Below, in pieces: positions 29,623-39,495 of a DNA stretch of 57,165 nucleotides. Source of the stretch: Sulfitobacter sp. (GTDB lineage Bacteria > Pseudomonadota > Alphaproteobacteria > Rhodobacterales > Rhodobacteraceae); contig JAGXHE010000011.1 in assembly GCA_024636445.1 (NCBI GenBank), positions 1-57,165 of the forward strand. Direction: 5' to 3'. Within the stretch, counting starts at the first letter, position 1, and the number at the start of each line of letters is the position of its first letter. A model generated the notes under the pieces. The model ran no database searches, was not told where the DNA came from, and saw only the letters and a program-made list of their open reading frames with translations. The position numbers and the translations under genes were made by a program.

Positions 29623-31158
29623 ATGGCGCAGCCGTCCGCCCTTCAGGATCGCGTTCTGCAGCTGCCGCTGTTCTTGCTGATGTTCGGGGTGGCGTCGGTG
29701 CTGATGCTGGTGCCTGCGATCCACGGCGGGGTGATCCGCGAACTGGCGACGGCGCGGGCGTTCCTGTATTCTGCCTTGCTTGGCATCTTGCTTTTTGTCC
29801 TGATCGCCCTTGCCCATGCGGGCCGCGCCCCGCGTCATGGCACGCTTGGCCCGCTGATGAGCCTTTTTTGTGCCTTCACCGTGCTGCCTGTGTTTCTGGC
29901 CGTGCCCTTTTACGAGGGGCTTGGTACCACGTCGTTTCTGAATGCCTATGTCGAAATGGTCAGCTCGGTCACCACCACGGGCGCCACGCTTTTCGACACG
30001 CCGGGGCGGCTGAACGATACGCTGAACCTGTGGCGCGCGCAGGTCGGCTGGATGGGCGGGCTGTTGATGTGGATCGCCGCCAGCGCCATTCTGGCCCCGC
30101 TGAACCTGGGCGGGTTCGAAGTGACAGCCCGTGCCGAGCCGGGGCGGTATGAGGAGCGGGGGTTTCGATTTCAGCACCCCGAAGGTCGTGCGCGGCTGGT
30201 CAAGGTGACCAAGGCGCTGGTGCCGATCTATCTGGGGCTGACGATCCTGCTGTGGATCTTGCTGATTGCCGGGGGCGACAGGTCACTGGTGGCGCTGTGC
30301 CACGCGATGTCGGTGATGGCGACCTCGGGCATTTCGCCGGTGGGCGGCTTGTCGGGCTCAAGCTCCGGCATCAGCGGTGAAATGGTGATGGCGCTGTTCA
30401 TGCTGTTCGCGCTATCGCGCATGACCTTTTCCACTGACACCGTCACATCCGAAAGCGGCGGCCTGCGCAACGACCCCGAGTTTCGCATCGGCATCGCCCT
30501 GGTGCTGGGCGTGCCGCTGATCCTGTTTCTGCGGCATTTTGTGGGTGCCTTCGATGTCGGTGAACAGGATCGTCTGATCTCGGCCTGGCAGGCGCTGTGG
30601 GGCAGCGTGTTCACGGTTCTGTCGTTCCTGACCACCACCGGCTTTGCCAGCACGCATTGGGAAACGGCGCAAAACTGGTCGGGGCTGGCGACACCGGGGA
30701 TGATCCTGATGGGCCTTGCGCTGATTGGCGGCGGGGTGGCCACGACGGCGGGCGGGGTGAAGCTGCTGCGGGTCTTTGCGCTCTATCAGGCGGGCCTGCG
30801 CGAGATGGAAAAGCTGGTGCATCCGTCCTCCGTCAGCGGCAGCACCATGCTGGGCCGGCGGGTGCTCAAGGGCGGGGCGTTTATCGCCTGGGTGTTCTTC
30901 ATGCTGTTCGCCATGAGTCTGGCGCTGGTCACCACGGTGCTGGCAGGCTTGGGCGTCGGGTTCGAAGCGGCGATGACGATGGCGGTCGCGGCCCTGTCGA
31001 CCACCGGCCCGCTGCTGACCTGGGCGGGCGACGAACCGATCCGCCTGCAAGAGCTGGGGCCCGCTGCCAAGTCGGTGTTTGCGGCGGCGATGGTGCTGGG
31101 TCGGCTCGAGACACTGGCGATTATCGCATTGCTGTCGCCGGGATTGTGGCGCAGTTAA
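29623..31158 (+). CDS. trkH: Trk potassium channel subunit TrkH
   Basis: A 511-residue inner-membrane protein with four membrane-pore-membrane repeats forming a potassium pore. The four pore loops read TTTGATLF, MATSGISPV, LTTTGFAS and LSTTGPLL; the third-position Gly of each filter strand is kept. It works with TrkA, directly upstream. It is slightly longer than E. coli TrkH (483). A gap of 144 bases leads to hfq, without a clear terminator, so read-through into hfq is possible. Confidence 0.97.
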   Translation: MAQPSALQDRVLQLPLFLLMFGVASVLMLVPAIHGGVIRELATARAFLYSALLGILLFVLIALAHAGRAPRHGTLGPLMSLFCAFTVLPVFLAVPFYEGLGTTSFLNAYVEMVSSVTTTGATLFDTPGRLNDTLNLWRAQVGWMGGLLMWIAASAILAPLNLGGFEVTARAEPGRYEERGFRFQHPEGRARLVKVTKALVPIYLGLTILLWILLIAGGDRSLVALCHAMSVMATSGISPVGGLSGSSSGISGEMVMALFMLFALSRMTFSTDTVTSESGGLRNDPEFRIGIALVLGVPLILFLRHFVGAFDVGEQDRLISAWQALWGSVFTVLSFLTTTGFASTHWETAQNWSGLATPGMILMGLALIGGGVATTAGGVKLLRVFALYQAGLREMEKLVHPSSVSGSTMLGRRVLKGGAFIAWVFFMLFAMSLALVTTVLAGLGVGFEAAMTMAVAALSTTGPLLTWAGDEPIRLQELGPAAKSVFAAAMVLGRLETLAIIALLSPGLWRS

Positions 31159-31302
31159 GCCACAGGGGGGATGCAGCGTCGCCACAGGCCGCCACCTTGC
31201 TGATTTTGGGCTGGAAACTCTGTAACTTGGTCTTCATACTATTGCGCAACGAGGGATGGCTTGATCCGCAAGCCTGCTAACAAGAAAAAAGGTAAGACCG
31301 AC

Positions 31303-31542
31303 ATGGCTTCGGACAGACAAAATTTGCAGGATGCCTTCCTGAACCACGTGCGCAAAACCAAGGTGCCCGTGACGATTTTCCTGATCAACGGGGTGAAATT
31401 GCAAGGCGTGATCACGTGGTTTGACAACTTCTGCGTTTTGCTGCGCCGTGATGGTCAGTCGCAACTGGTATATAAACATGCCATTTCGACGATCATGCCT
31501 AGCCAGCCGATCAGCCTGTACGAGGGCGAAGACGCCTCTTGA
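31303..31542 (+). CDS. hfq: RNA chaperone Hfq
   Basis: A 79-residue Sm-like protein that forms hexamers and helps small RNAs pair with messages. The Sm1 ([16 protein letters not shown]) and Sm2 (YKHAIST) motifs are clear. The short C-terminal tail is typical of alphaproteobacteria. The ATG at 31303, with AAGGTAAG upstream, is right; an in-frame start at 31261 would add 14 lysine-rich residues. The stop overlaps the probable TTG start of hflX. Hfq is known to influence nif expression in Rhodobacter, which suits its place beside the ntr genes. Confidence 0.97.
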
Positions 31543-32837
31543 GCAAACCTCCATTCCAGTTGGACGACAGTGAAGGGCCGCGGATGACGCGGGCCTTTGT
31601 GTTGCATCCCGATATCAAATCTGACCGCAACCGGCGTGGTGCCGCACTGGCCATTGCCGAAGCCGTGGCGCTGGCCCACGCGCTGCCGCATCTTCATGTG
31701 GCGGGCGAACTTGTCGTGCCGTTGCCAAAGGTGCACGCGGGCAAGTTGTTCGGCAAAGGCAAGATCGAAGAACTGCGCGCTCGTTTCAAAGCCGAAGAAA
31801 TCGAGCTGGTGCTGGTCGACGGCCCCGTCACACCGGTGCAGCAGCGTAACCTCGAAAAGGCGTGGGGGGTCAAGCTGCTGGACCGCACCGGCCTGATTCT
31901 CGAGATTTTCAGCGACCGTGCCGCCACCCGCGAGGGCGTGTTGCAGGTCGAGATGGCCGCGCTGAATTACCAGCGCACCCGTCTGGTGCGCGCCTGGACC
32001 CACCTTGAACGCCAACGCGGCGGGCTTGGCTTTGTCGGTGGCCCCGGTGAGACCCAGATCGAGGCCGACCGCCGCGCGATCGACCTGCAACTGGTGCGCC
32101 TGCGCCGCCAGCTGGAAAAGGTCGTCAAGACCCGCACCCTGCACCGTGCCGCGCGCGCCAAGATACCGTTCCCGATCGTGGCCCTCGTGGGCTATACCAA
32201 CGCGGGCAAATCCACACTTTTCAACCGTCTGACCGGCGCCAACGTCCTTGCCGAAGACATGCTCTTTGCCACGCTCGACCCCACCATGCGCCGTGTCGAG
32301 CTGGACGATGGCCCCGAAATCATCCTGTCCGATACCGTGGGCTTTATCTCCGACCTTCCCACGGAACTGGTCGCCGCCTTCCGCGCCACCCTCGAAGAGG
32401 TGCTGGCCGCCGACATCATCTGCCACGTCCGCGATATCTCGCACCCCGAGACCGAAGATCAGGCTCAGGACGTGCGCGAGATCCTGACCACGCTTGGCGT
32501 CGGCAACGAGCGTCCGATGTTCGAGATCTGGAACAAGATCGACCTGCTGCCCGAGATTGACGCCGATGCAGCGCAGGCCCGCGCTGCGCGCGACGAAGAT
32601 ATCATCGCCATGTCGGCGCTGACCGGCAAGGGCGTCGACAGCTTCATGTCGATCATCTCGGAGGCGCTTCAGGGCCGCGTCAGCGAAGAGCAATTGCGCC
32701 TCAGCTTTGCCCAAGGCAAGAAACGCGCATGGCTCTTCTCCGAAGGCGTCGCCGTGGACGAGGTACAGGACGAAGACGGCTTCGCCATCACTGTCCGCTG
32801 GACCCCCAAACAACGCGCGCAATTCGAACGGGTCTGA
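31539..32837 (+). CDS. hflX: Ribosome-associated GTPase HflX
   Basis: About 432 residues. The N-terminal HflX domain (residues about 20-190, with [10 protein letters not shown] and the GPGETQIE motif) is followed by a TRAFAC GTPase domain with G1 [10 protein letters not shown]3 DTVGF and G4 NKID. HflX splits stalled 70S ribosomes, especially after heat stress. The likely start is the TTG at 31539 overlapping the hfq stop (TTGA). The ATG at 31584, with AAGGG upstream, is a good alternative but would trim the N-terminus compared with relatives. A dispersed repeat follows the stop. Confidence 0.95.
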
Positions 32838-32860
32838 AACGCGAACCAGTTCAAACCAGC

Positions 32861-32922
32861 TTTCTTTTGGCCGAAAATATCCCGGGGGAAAGCGCCGCAG
32901 GCGCTTGGGGGCAGCGCCCCCC
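32861..32922 (+). repeat. Dispersed intergenic repeat, variant copy D
   Basis: It begins TTTCTTTTGGCCGAAAATAT, then CCCGGGGG. Hairpins follow: AGCGCC-GCA-GGCGCT (32891-32905) and GGGGGC-AGC-GCCCCC (32907-32921). The plan is that of the copies at 16735 and 50796, but the leader differs. It lies 23 bases after hflX and before the convergent pseudouridine synthase gene. Confidence 0.7.
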
Positions 32923-32935
32923 TAAATCCCCCCAC

Positions 32936-33484
32936 CTAGACCTCGATACGCCGCCAGCTGCCGTTTTCAAGCCCGTCCAGCGTCCAGTCACCGATACTGA
33001 CGCGCACCAGCCGCAAGGTCGGCAGTCCGACATGGGCGGTCATCCTGCGCACCTGACGGTTGCGGCCTTCGGTCAGAGTCAGCTCGAACCACCCATCCGG
33101 CACCGTCTTGCGCACGCGGATCGGCGGCGTGCGCGGCCACAGATCTGCGGGTTCTTCCATCAGGCGGGCCTTTGCGGGCAGGGTCGGCCCGTCCTTCAAC
33201 GTCACGCCCGCGCGCAGCTGCGCCATATGGGCTTCGGTGGGCGTGCCTTCGACCTGCACCCAATAGGTCTTGGGCTGCTTGAACTTGGGGTGCGATATCC
33301 GCGCCTGAAGTGCTCCGTCCGAGGTCAGCACCATCAACCCCTCGCTGTCACGGTCCAGCCGTCCTGCGGGGTAGACCTGTGGCACATCTATATAGTCCGA
33401 CAGGGTGGGTCGCGTCGTAGGGCTGCCCCGGTCGGTGAACTGGGGCAGCACGCCAAAGGGTTTGTTGAACAGCAGCGTTGTCAT
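32936..33484 (-). CDS. rluE: Pseudouridine synthase, RluE type
   Basis: A 182-residue RsuA/RluB/RluE family pseudouridine synthase; no S4 domain is present, which fits RluE, the enzyme that modifies one uridine of 23S rRNA (U2457 in E. coli). The catalytic Asp lies in [11 protein letters not shown], and the family block [11 protein letters not shown] is intact. The ATG at 33484 overlaps the stop codon of the penicillin acylase gene as ATGA; a frame extending to 33577 is run-through in another phase. Confidence 0.92.
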   Translation of the reverse strand: MTTLLFNKPFGVLPQFTDRGSPTTRPTLSDYIDVPQVYPAGRLDRDSEGLMVLTSDGALQARISHPKFKQPKTYWVQVEGTPTEAHMAQLRAGVTLKDGPTLPAKARLMEEPADLWPRTPPIRVRKTVPDGWFELTLTEGRNRQVRRMTAHVGLPTLRLVRVSIGDWTLDGLENGSWRRIEV

Positions 33485-35952
33485 GGTGTGGCAGGTTCCA
33501 GTTTGGTGATGCCCACCGATGCCGCCCGCGCGAGCCCCTGATCCAGCGACATCGGAATATACTCTCCGCGCCGCCACAGCTGTGCCATATCGTCGTAATG
33601 GCGCGACAGGAAATGTCCGGACTGGCCGGTGGACCCGACAAAGACCGAACTGTCGGGATCGGCAAAGTCATAGACCCCGCGGTAGCCCGCCCCGTGCACG
33701 TTCTCGAACGCATTGGCGCCGGGGCCGCCGCGCGTCAGCCCGCGTTGCAGGGTATTGTCGCCGCCAGAGGTGCTTTGACGGATGTTCACGAAATAGCGCA
33801 GCAGCGGGACATCTCCCAGCACCGGGTGGTCGTGGACGGCCTGGTGCGCATCGCCCCAGCGCAGCGATTCCAACTGGGTGCCATATGTCTCGCCGATCCA
33901 GACCAGCGCGTCGTCCAGCGCCATCCGGGCCATGTCTGGGCAGGTCTCGACGGGTGCGCTTTGGCGCACGTCGCACCAGGCCGATGCGCCGTCTACATCG
34001 CGAAAGGCGCGCTCGATCAGCAGCGGCTCCACATGGACAAGCTCGTTGGCCAGCGGCCCGATGTCATCACGCACGATCCGGTCCTGCAGGGCGCGCAGCC
34101 ATGCGGCATAGATCAGCGGCTCGGGCAGGTGTTCGTTCATCTCGCCGTTCCATTCGGCCAGCAGCGCCAGTGCCCGCTGGCGCTGGCGTTCGGCGCCGCC
34201 TTCGGGGGCGGCTTCTCCAGTGAACCACAACTCGGCCCCGATCAGCGGCAGCAGCGTCCGCGCCGTGGTGCTGACCGTGTCCAGTTGCGCTTCGATGAAA
34301 CTGTCGCGGGTGTGCACCTGACGTGCCTGCATCAGCCGGTTCCAGCGTTGGATGCGCTGGGTGTCGCCCCAGCGATAGGTCAGGTGGTTGGGAAAGGGCC
34401 GGTCGACCGTCTTGTTGTTGGTATTGCCCAGAATACCGCCCAAAGGTGCGACGAAACCGGGATTGGAGGCGAAGGGCATCACACCCTGCCAGTTGTTCTC
34501 GGGCAGATAGCCAAAGGACGGCATCCGCCCCTTGGACTGGTGCGCCGGATCGCGGCGCGGCACCGCCCCCACGGTTTTCATCGCAATGGTGTCGCGATCG
34601 GCCAGCGTCAGGTTCTGCGCCGGTGCGATCAGCAGTTCCGAAGCGTTGATCGCTTCGGCCACGTCGCGCGCTGACATCAACTCGACCGCCGCACTGACCG
34701 ATGTGTCGTTGGGTGACAGGACCGTCCAACCGAGTGCTGCGACATGGCCCGCTGGGGTGACCGTGCCGATGTTCTTGAAGCCGCCGGGCAACACCGGGCC
34801 GTTGTCGGTCCAGCGCAGTGTCAGCGTGATCGGTGCTGCGTCCTTGATGGTGATGATCGACTTGCGGGTCTCGAAGTCTTTCCAGCCGTCGGGCGTGCGG
34901 TATTGTGTGGGGTTGTCGGGGTTCTGCTCTTCGATGAACAGATCCTGATCGTCGACATAGGCCGTTGTCACACCCCAGCCCAGATCGTCGGACCGTCCGG
35001 TCAGCACCGTTGGCATGCCGGGGATCGTGGCCCCGATCACGCCGCCAGCGGCCAGATCCAGCCGCGCCAGATACCAGATGCCGGGGGCGGTAAAGCCCAG
35101 ATGCGGGTCATTGGCCAGCAACGTCCCGCCCGACGCCGAACGTGAAGGATCGGCAGCCCATGCGTTTGACGCACCGGCAAAGGCCTCGGGTCCGAACGGC
35201 GACATCAGGTCGATCTGCTGCGGCTGTGCTGCGGCATAGCGTGGTACATCCGGCACCAGCGCCGAATATTCCGGCAATGCTGCCACGCCAGTACCCGGCG
35301 CATCGGGCAGGATGTCCTTAAGACGTTCGGGATCGGGCAGCGCCAGCGACATTCGCGCGCGCAGCACTTCGGCGTCGAGCTGGCCCGACAGTTGCAGCCC
35401 CATCAGCTTGCCTATGGCGATGCTGTCGGCGGGTTGCCAGGGGGCCAGCGCCATCGGAAATACAAAGAATTCGGGTGCGCCACGCCCCAGCGCCTCCTGG
35501 TTGATCTGGGTGATACGTGCGTTCACACCTGCGGAATAAGCTTCCAGCGCCGTGATGGTCTTTGGTGTCTGTGCCGCTACCGATTGCACCGCCAGCCGGT
35601 AGATATCCAGACGGCGTATAAAGCTGTCGGTCTCCACCGTCTTGGTGCCGAACACTTCCGACAGACGCCCCTGTGCGGTGCGCCGCAGCAGCATCATCTG
35701 CCAAAGCCGGTCCTGTGCATGGACGAACCCCAATGCAAAGAACGCGTCGGCGTCGCTCTGCGCCAGAATGTGCGGAACATTGGCGTTGTCGCGTATGATT
35801 TCGGTATCCGCGCCCAGGCCCGAAACCTTCAGCGTCGCGTCATAGGCAGGCAGGGACCGCGAGGCGAGATAATAGATCATCCCCACACCCAGCACCGCCA
35901 ACACGATCAGCCCGGAGGTCAAGCGCACCAGCCACCGAAATACCACAGCCAT
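33481..35952 (-). CDS. Penicillin acylase family protein
   Basis: An 823-residue Ntn-hydrolase precursor. An N-terminal hydrophobic segment (residues about 7-30) is a signal or anchor. The alpha-chain region is followed by a processing site where Ser262 (in ASNAW) becomes the new N-terminal nucleophile of the beta chain. Relatives include penicillin G acylases and quorum-signal (AHL) acylases such as PvdQ and QuiP; substrate cannot be chosen from sequence. I start it at the ATG 35952, preceded by GAGAGG. The open frame extends to 36357 but runs antisense through the next gene. Confidence 0.92.
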   Translation of the reverse strand: MAVVFRWLVRLTSGLIVLAVLGVGMIYYLASRSLPAYDATLKVSGLGADTEIIRDNANVPHILAQSDADAFFALGFVHAQDRLWQMMLLRRTAQGRLSEVFGTKTVETDSFIRRLDIYRLAVQSVAAQTPKTITALEAYSAGVNARITQINQEALGRGAPEFFVFPMALAPWQPADSIAIGKLMGLQLSGQLDAEVLRARMSLALPDPERLKDILPDAPGTGVAALPEYSALVPDVPRYAAAQPQQIDLMSPFGPEAFAGASNAWAADPSRSASGGTLLANDPHLGFTAPGIWYLARLDLAAGGVIGATIPGMPTVLTGRSDDLGWGVTTAYVDDQDLFIEEQNPDNPTQYRTPDGWKDFETRKSIITIKDAAPITLTLRWTDNGPVLPGGFKNIGTVTPAGHVAALGWTVLSPNDTSVSAAVELMSARDVAEAINASELLIAPAQNLTLADRDTIAMKTVGAVPRRDPAHQSKGRMPSFGYLPENNWQGVMPFASNPGFVAPLGGILGNTNNKTVDRPFPNHLTYRWGDTQRIQRWNRLMQARQVHTRDSFIEAQLDTVSTTARTLLPLIGAELWFTGEAAPEGGAERQRQRALALLAEWNGEMNEHLPEPLIYAAWLRALQDRIVRDDIGPLANELVHVEPLLIERAFRDVDGASAWCDVRQSAPVETCPDMARMALDDALVWIGETYGTQLESLRWGDAHQAVHDHPVLGDVPLLRYFVNIRQSTSGGDNTLQRGLTRGGPGANAFENVHGAGYRGVYDFADPDSSVFVGSTGQSGHFLSRHYDDMAQLWRRGEYIPMSLDQGLARAASVGITKLEPATP

Positions 35953-36049
35953 AGACGGCCTCTCACTTTGCTTGCACAGTTGACCCGATGTGCCTGACTG
36001 ATAGGAAAGGCGCAAGCGATAGGCAACATCCACGTAAAAGGAAGATCGA

Positions 36050-36922
36050 ATGGCAAAGCTGGCATTTCTGGGTTTGGGCGTGATGGGCGCACCTATGGCG
36101 GGGCACCTGCAAAAGGCAGGCCACGACGTCACTGTGTACAACCGCACCACCTCCAAGGCGCAGAACTGGGTCGACGACAACGGCGGTGCGCTGGCGAAAA
36201 CGCCGTTCGAGGCGGCCAAAGGTGCCGATTTTGTGATCTCCTGTGTGGGCAACGACGATGATCTGCGCGCGGTCTGTGTAGGCGATAAGGGTGCGTTCAA
36301 GGGCATGACCAGCGGTGCGATATTCATCGACCACACCACCGTGTCGGCGCAGGTCACAGCCGAGCTTTATGCCGCCGCCGATGCGGCCCAGATCAGCTTT
36401 GTCGATGCGCCGATTTCGGGCGGGCAGGCGGGGGCCGAAAACGGCGCGCTGTCGATCATGTGCGGTGGCGATCAGGGTGCCTATGACCGGGCGCTGCCGA
36501 TCATGGAAGTCTATTCCAAGATCTGCCGCCGCCTGGGTGAAAGTGGCGCTGGCCAGAAGACCAAGATGTGCAACCAGATCGCCATCGCGGGTCTGGTGCA
36601 GGGCCTGTCCGAGGCGCTGCATTTTGCCGAAAAAGCGGGCCTTGACGGGCGCGCGGTCGTCGAGGTGATCAGCCAGGGCGCTGCGGGATCGTGGCAGATG
36701 GCGAACCGCTTCGAGACCATGCTGGACGACAAATTCGACCACGGGTTCGCAGTGGACTGGATGCGCAAGGATCTGGGTATCTGTCTGGACACGGCAGATG
36801 AAAACGGCGCGTCGCTGCCGGTCACTGCGCTGGTCGACCAGTTCTACAAGGATGTGCAGAAACTGGGTGGCGGCCGGTGGGACACCTCAAGCCTGATCAA
36901 ACGTCTGCGCGCGATGGGCTGA
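36050..36922 (+). CDS. NAD(P)-dependent beta-hydroxyacid dehydrogenase
   Basis: A 290-residue enzyme of the 3-hydroxyisobutyrate/tartronate semialdehyde reductase family. The Rossmann motif GLGVMGAPM is at residues 8-16, the substrate-binding DAPISGGQAGAENG near 120-133, and the catalytic Lys in GQKTKMCNQ near 170. It oxidises a small beta-hydroxyacid or reduces the semialdehyde; which one is open. It is divergent from the penicillin acylase gene (97 bases between) and ends in a good terminator. Confidence 0.92.
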   Translation: MAKLAFLGLGVMGAPMAGHLQKAGHDVTVYNRTTSKAQNWVDDNGGALAKTPFEAAKGADFVISCVGNDDDLRAVCVGDKGAFKGMTSGAIFIDHTTVSAQVTAELYAAADAAQISFVDAPISGGQAGAENGALSIMCGGDQGAYDRALPIMEVYSKICRRLGESGAGQKTKMCNQIAIAGLVQGLSEALHFAEKAGLDGRAVVEVISQGAAGSWQMANRFETMLDDKFDHGFAVDWMRKDLGICLDTADENGASLPVTALVDQFYKDVQKLGGGRWDTSSLIKRLRAMG

Positions 36923-36948
36923 GGTGCTGCCCGGGCCCCTTTGAAACG

Positions 36949-36975
36949 AAAACACCCGCAAAGCGCGGGTGTTTT
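36949..36975. terminator. Bidirectional Rho-independent terminator
   Basis: AAAACACCCGC and GCGGGTGTTTT form a perfect 11-bp stem with a 5-base loop. It is A-rich on one side and T-rich on the other, so it can work on both strands, between the convergent dehydrogenase and SYLF genes. Confidence 0.85.
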
Positions 36976-37046
36976 GCGTTTTCGTGCCCGTTCTGGATTT
37001 GACGGCCCGATGAATACGAGCGCAGCCCTTCAGATGCGGTGCAAAA

Positions 37047-37613
37047 TCACGGAATGATCCGCGAATATTTGGTGCCTTCCAGCGTCGCACCGATGCGCAG
37101 GCCCGCGCGGCCGAACACGGCAGCCAGAACCGGGGCCAGCGCCGTTGTGGTTTCGGCGTTCACGCTGTCGCCCTGATCCGAAATGACATACCCCAGATCC
37201 GCACCAGCAGCCCAGCCGGGCGACCGGCGGAAGCCTGTCAGCGCGTCCTGGGTCATGAAGAACAGCACGTGGGCATATTGCTGCGCGCCGATCTGAAGAC
37301 CACCCGACGCTTTGGTCATGGAATAATAATCCACCGTCACATTGTTCACCCGCAGCGCACCGCGCCCGTAGGCGCCGCCAAATCCAAGGCCCGCTTCGGT
37401 CACCAAGGGCATCACCAGCATGCCGTTGGCTTTTTGCGCCAGCGACTGGGTGTTGGGGTAAAGGCGGTACATTTCCGCCAGTGTGGCATCGACGCGGGCA
37501 TCGATTGTGGCAGGACCGCGTCCGCCGACGCCATTGCCACAAGCAGCCAGAGCCGCGGTTGAGGAAAGTGCTCCAAGCGCAAAGGCCCGGCGTGAGAGGG
37601 TGGGTAAGGTCAT
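37047..37613 (-). CDS. SYLF domain lipoprotein
   Basis: A 188-residue exported protein. The N-terminus has a twin-arginine pattern (LSRRAFALG) followed by the lipobox LAAC, so it may be a Tat-exported lipoprotein with Cys25 lipidated. The rest matches the SYLF (YSC84-like, lipid-binding) domain, with AGLGFGGAYGRG and YSMTKASGG in the expected places. In bacteria these are periplasmic lipid-binding proteins of unclear role. The 200 bases between it and hemB hold the hairpin GAAGCG-GGGG-CGCTTC but no gene. Confidence 0.88.
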   Translation of the reverse strand: MTLPTLSRRAFALGALSSTAALAACGNGVGGRGPATIDARVDATLAEMYRLYPNTQSLAQKANGMLVMPLVTEAGLGFGGAYGRGALRVNNVTVDYYSMTKASGGLQIGAQQYAHVLFFMTQDALTGFRRSPGWAAGADLGYVISDQGDSVNAETTTALAPVLAAVFGRAGLRIGATLEGTKYSRIIP

Positions 37614-37813
37614 TGTAAACCGCCTGTGTTTGTTGCTCTGGTGCCGGTTGTCCGGTCTTGGCCGAAACTATAGGCGCAAGATTGCCACCTGTCACGCGCG
37701 AAGGCGCCGATGGGCGGTGCGGTGCCTGTGTTTTTGGCGCTTTGGTACGCAGAACGCCGGGGCCGAAGCGCCCCCGCTTCACCCCCGATGTCAAAAGCGG
37801 CCGTAAAAACGCC

Positions 37814-38815
37814 TTAGCCCTTGGCCAGCAGACGTGCAGCGGCTGGGGCGAAATAGGTCAGGATGCCGTCGCAGCCTGCGCGTTTGAACGCCGTCAGGCT
37901 TTCCATCATCACCCTGTCGCCGTCGATCCACCCATTCTGCGCGGCGGCCTGGATCATCGCGTATTCACCCGACACCTGATAGGCGAAGGTCGGCGCGCCA
38001 AAGGTGTCGCGGGCGCGGCGGCAGATATCCAAGTAAGGCATGCCGGGTTTGACCATGATCATATCCGCCCCTTCGGCCAGATCGCGTTCGATCAGGCGCA
38101 TCGCCTCGTCGGAATTGCCAGGGTCCATCTGATAGGTGTTCTTGTCGCCGGTCAGCGCTGCAGATGCGCCCACCGCGTCGCGAAAAGGCCCGTAAAACGC
38201 GCTGGCGTATTTCGCGGCATAGCTGAGGATCATCACATTGCTGTGGCCTGCCGCCTCGAAGGCCGTCCGCATCGCGCCGATGCGCCCGTCCATCATATCC
38301 GAAGGGCCGATAATGTCGGCACCTGCGTCGGCCTGCGATAGCGCCATCTTGACCAAGGCCTCGACCGAGCGGTCGTTGACGATCTGGCCTTCTTCGACAA
38401 AGCCGTCGTGCCCGTTGATATTGTAGGTGTCCAGCGCCACGTCTGTCATGATTGCGATGTCGGGCACCGCTGCCTTGATCGCGCGGATGGCGCGGTTGAC
38501 GTGGTTTTCTGGGTCCCATGCGCCCGCACATTCTTCGGTGCGCTCTTCCAGTCCGGTATAGGGGAACAGGCAGATCGCGTTGATCCCCAGATCGGCTGCC
38601 TCGCGCGCGGCCTCGACCACCTTGTCGACCGACCGGCGATAAACGCCGGGCATCGAGGGCACGGGCTCCATGATATTTTCGCCTGCGCGCACGAACACGG
38701 GCCAGATGAAATCATCCACAGACAGTTTGTTCTGACGCACCAAGGCGCGGATCTGGGGCGTGGCGCGGGTGCGGCGCAGGCGCGCGGCGGGAAAGGGTGC
38801 TAGCGTTGGGCGCAT
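37814..38815 (-). CDS. hemB: Delta-aminolevulinic acid dehydratase (porphobilinogen synthase)
   Basis: A 333-residue enzyme that joins two aminolevulinates into porphobilinogen for haem and related tetrapyrroles. Lys202 (SYAAKYASAFYG) and Lys256 (MVKPGMPYLD) are the Schiff-base residues. The zinc-binding cysteine cluster is absent: the segment reads TDVALDTYNINGHDG, so this is the magnesium-type enzyme. AAGGC precedes the ATG at 38815. It is divergent from the SufBCD-associated gene and alone in its unit. Confidence 0.97.
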   Translation of the reverse strand: MRPTLAPFPAARLRRTRATPQIRALVRQNKLSVDDFIWPVFVRAGENIMEPVPSMPGVYRRSVDKVVEAAREAADLGINAICLFPYTGLEERTEECAGAWDPENHVNRAIRAIKAAVPDIAIMTDVALDTYNINGHDGFVEEGQIVNDRSVEALVKMALSQADAGADIIGPSDMMDGRIGAMRTAFEAAGHSNVMILSYAAKYASAFYGPFRDAVGASAALTGDKNTYQMDPGNSDEAMRLIERDLAEGADMIMVKPGMPYLDICRRARDTFGAPTFAYQVSGEYAMIQAAAQNGWIDGDRVMMESLTAFKRAGCDGILTYFAPAAARLLAKG

Positions 38816-38933
38816 GATATGATGCCTTTTTGAAAGTCATTCTTGGGTGCCACGTAAATTTGCACCGTGCAAGGGTAGGAATTGGCGCAACGCAGCGGTA
38901 AGAGAAGCAATATCCACGCAAAAGGCTCTGGCG

Positions 38934-39461
38934 TTGAACTGGCATCAAACAATTTTCGAACTGATCGACATGCGGTCCTTTTCCAATCTGTGGTTCTGGA
39001 TCGCCCTTGCGGTCGTGTGGTCCACCGCCAGTCACTGGGTGCTGGGTGTGCCGTTCGACATGGTGGCACGGGCGCGCAAGGCGGGTGGCCAGATCGAGGA
39101 AGATCTCGAAGATCTGGTGCGCATCAACGTGAACCGGTTCTTGTATATCGCACGTCTGTCCGGGCTTTGGCTGCTGGGGTTGGTGTGTTTTGTGCTGACC
39201 ATGCTGGTGCTGCTGGGCTGGGTCTATGGAATCGAGTTTGCGCAGGCTCTGTTCCTGCTGGGCTTTCCGATGTCGCTGGTGGGCGCGCTGAACCTGTCCA
39301 CCGCACGGCTGATCGAGCGGGACCAGCTGAGCGGCGAGGGGCTGCGCCGTCGTCTGACGCGGCACCGCACCTATACGCAGGCCATCGGCATGCTGGCGAT
39401 TTTCGTGACAGCACTTTGGGGGATGTACCAGAACCTGAACATCGGGGTTTTGGGCGGTTGA
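38934..39461 (+). CDS. Small membrane protein annotated as component of SufBCD complex
   Basis: About 175 residues with three hydrophobic segments (about residues 15-35, 75-100 and 145-165) and a cytoplasmic acidic loop (GGQIEEDLEDLVRIN). I recognise the family in Rhodobacterales by its beginning ELIDMRSFSNLWFWIA; databases often label it component of the SufBCD complex, though I know of no direct evidence for an iron-sulfur role. The TTG at 38934 (AAAGG 8 bases before) gives the N-terminus typical of the family. An ATG at 38970 would start inside it. mfd follows 34 bases later. Confidence 0.78.
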   Translation: MNWHQTIFELIDMRSFSNLWFWIALAVVWSTASHWVLGVPFDMVARARKAGGQIEEDLEDLVRINVNRFLYIARLSGLWLLGLVCFVLTMLVLLGWVYGIEFAQALFLLGFPMSLVGALNLSTARLIERDQLSGEGLRRRLTRHRTYTQAIGMLAIFVTALWGMYQNLNIGVLGG

Positions 39462-39495
39462 CAGTGGTCCTGACTGCCCCACATGAAGCGCGCTT

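Noticed and set aside
28194-29624. Long open frame on the minus strand opposite trkA (476 codons)
   Set aside because: It mirrors trkA in the opposite strand; GC-rich codon bias creates such shadows. The protein has no recognisable family and no ribosome-binding site. Similar shadows opposite ntrB/ntrC, mfd and guaA were dismissed too.
35953-36357. Upstream in-frame extension of the penicillin acylase gene
   Set aside because: It runs antisense through the dehydrogenase gene and gives low-quality sequence before the real signal anchor. ATG 35952 has a ribosome-binding site.
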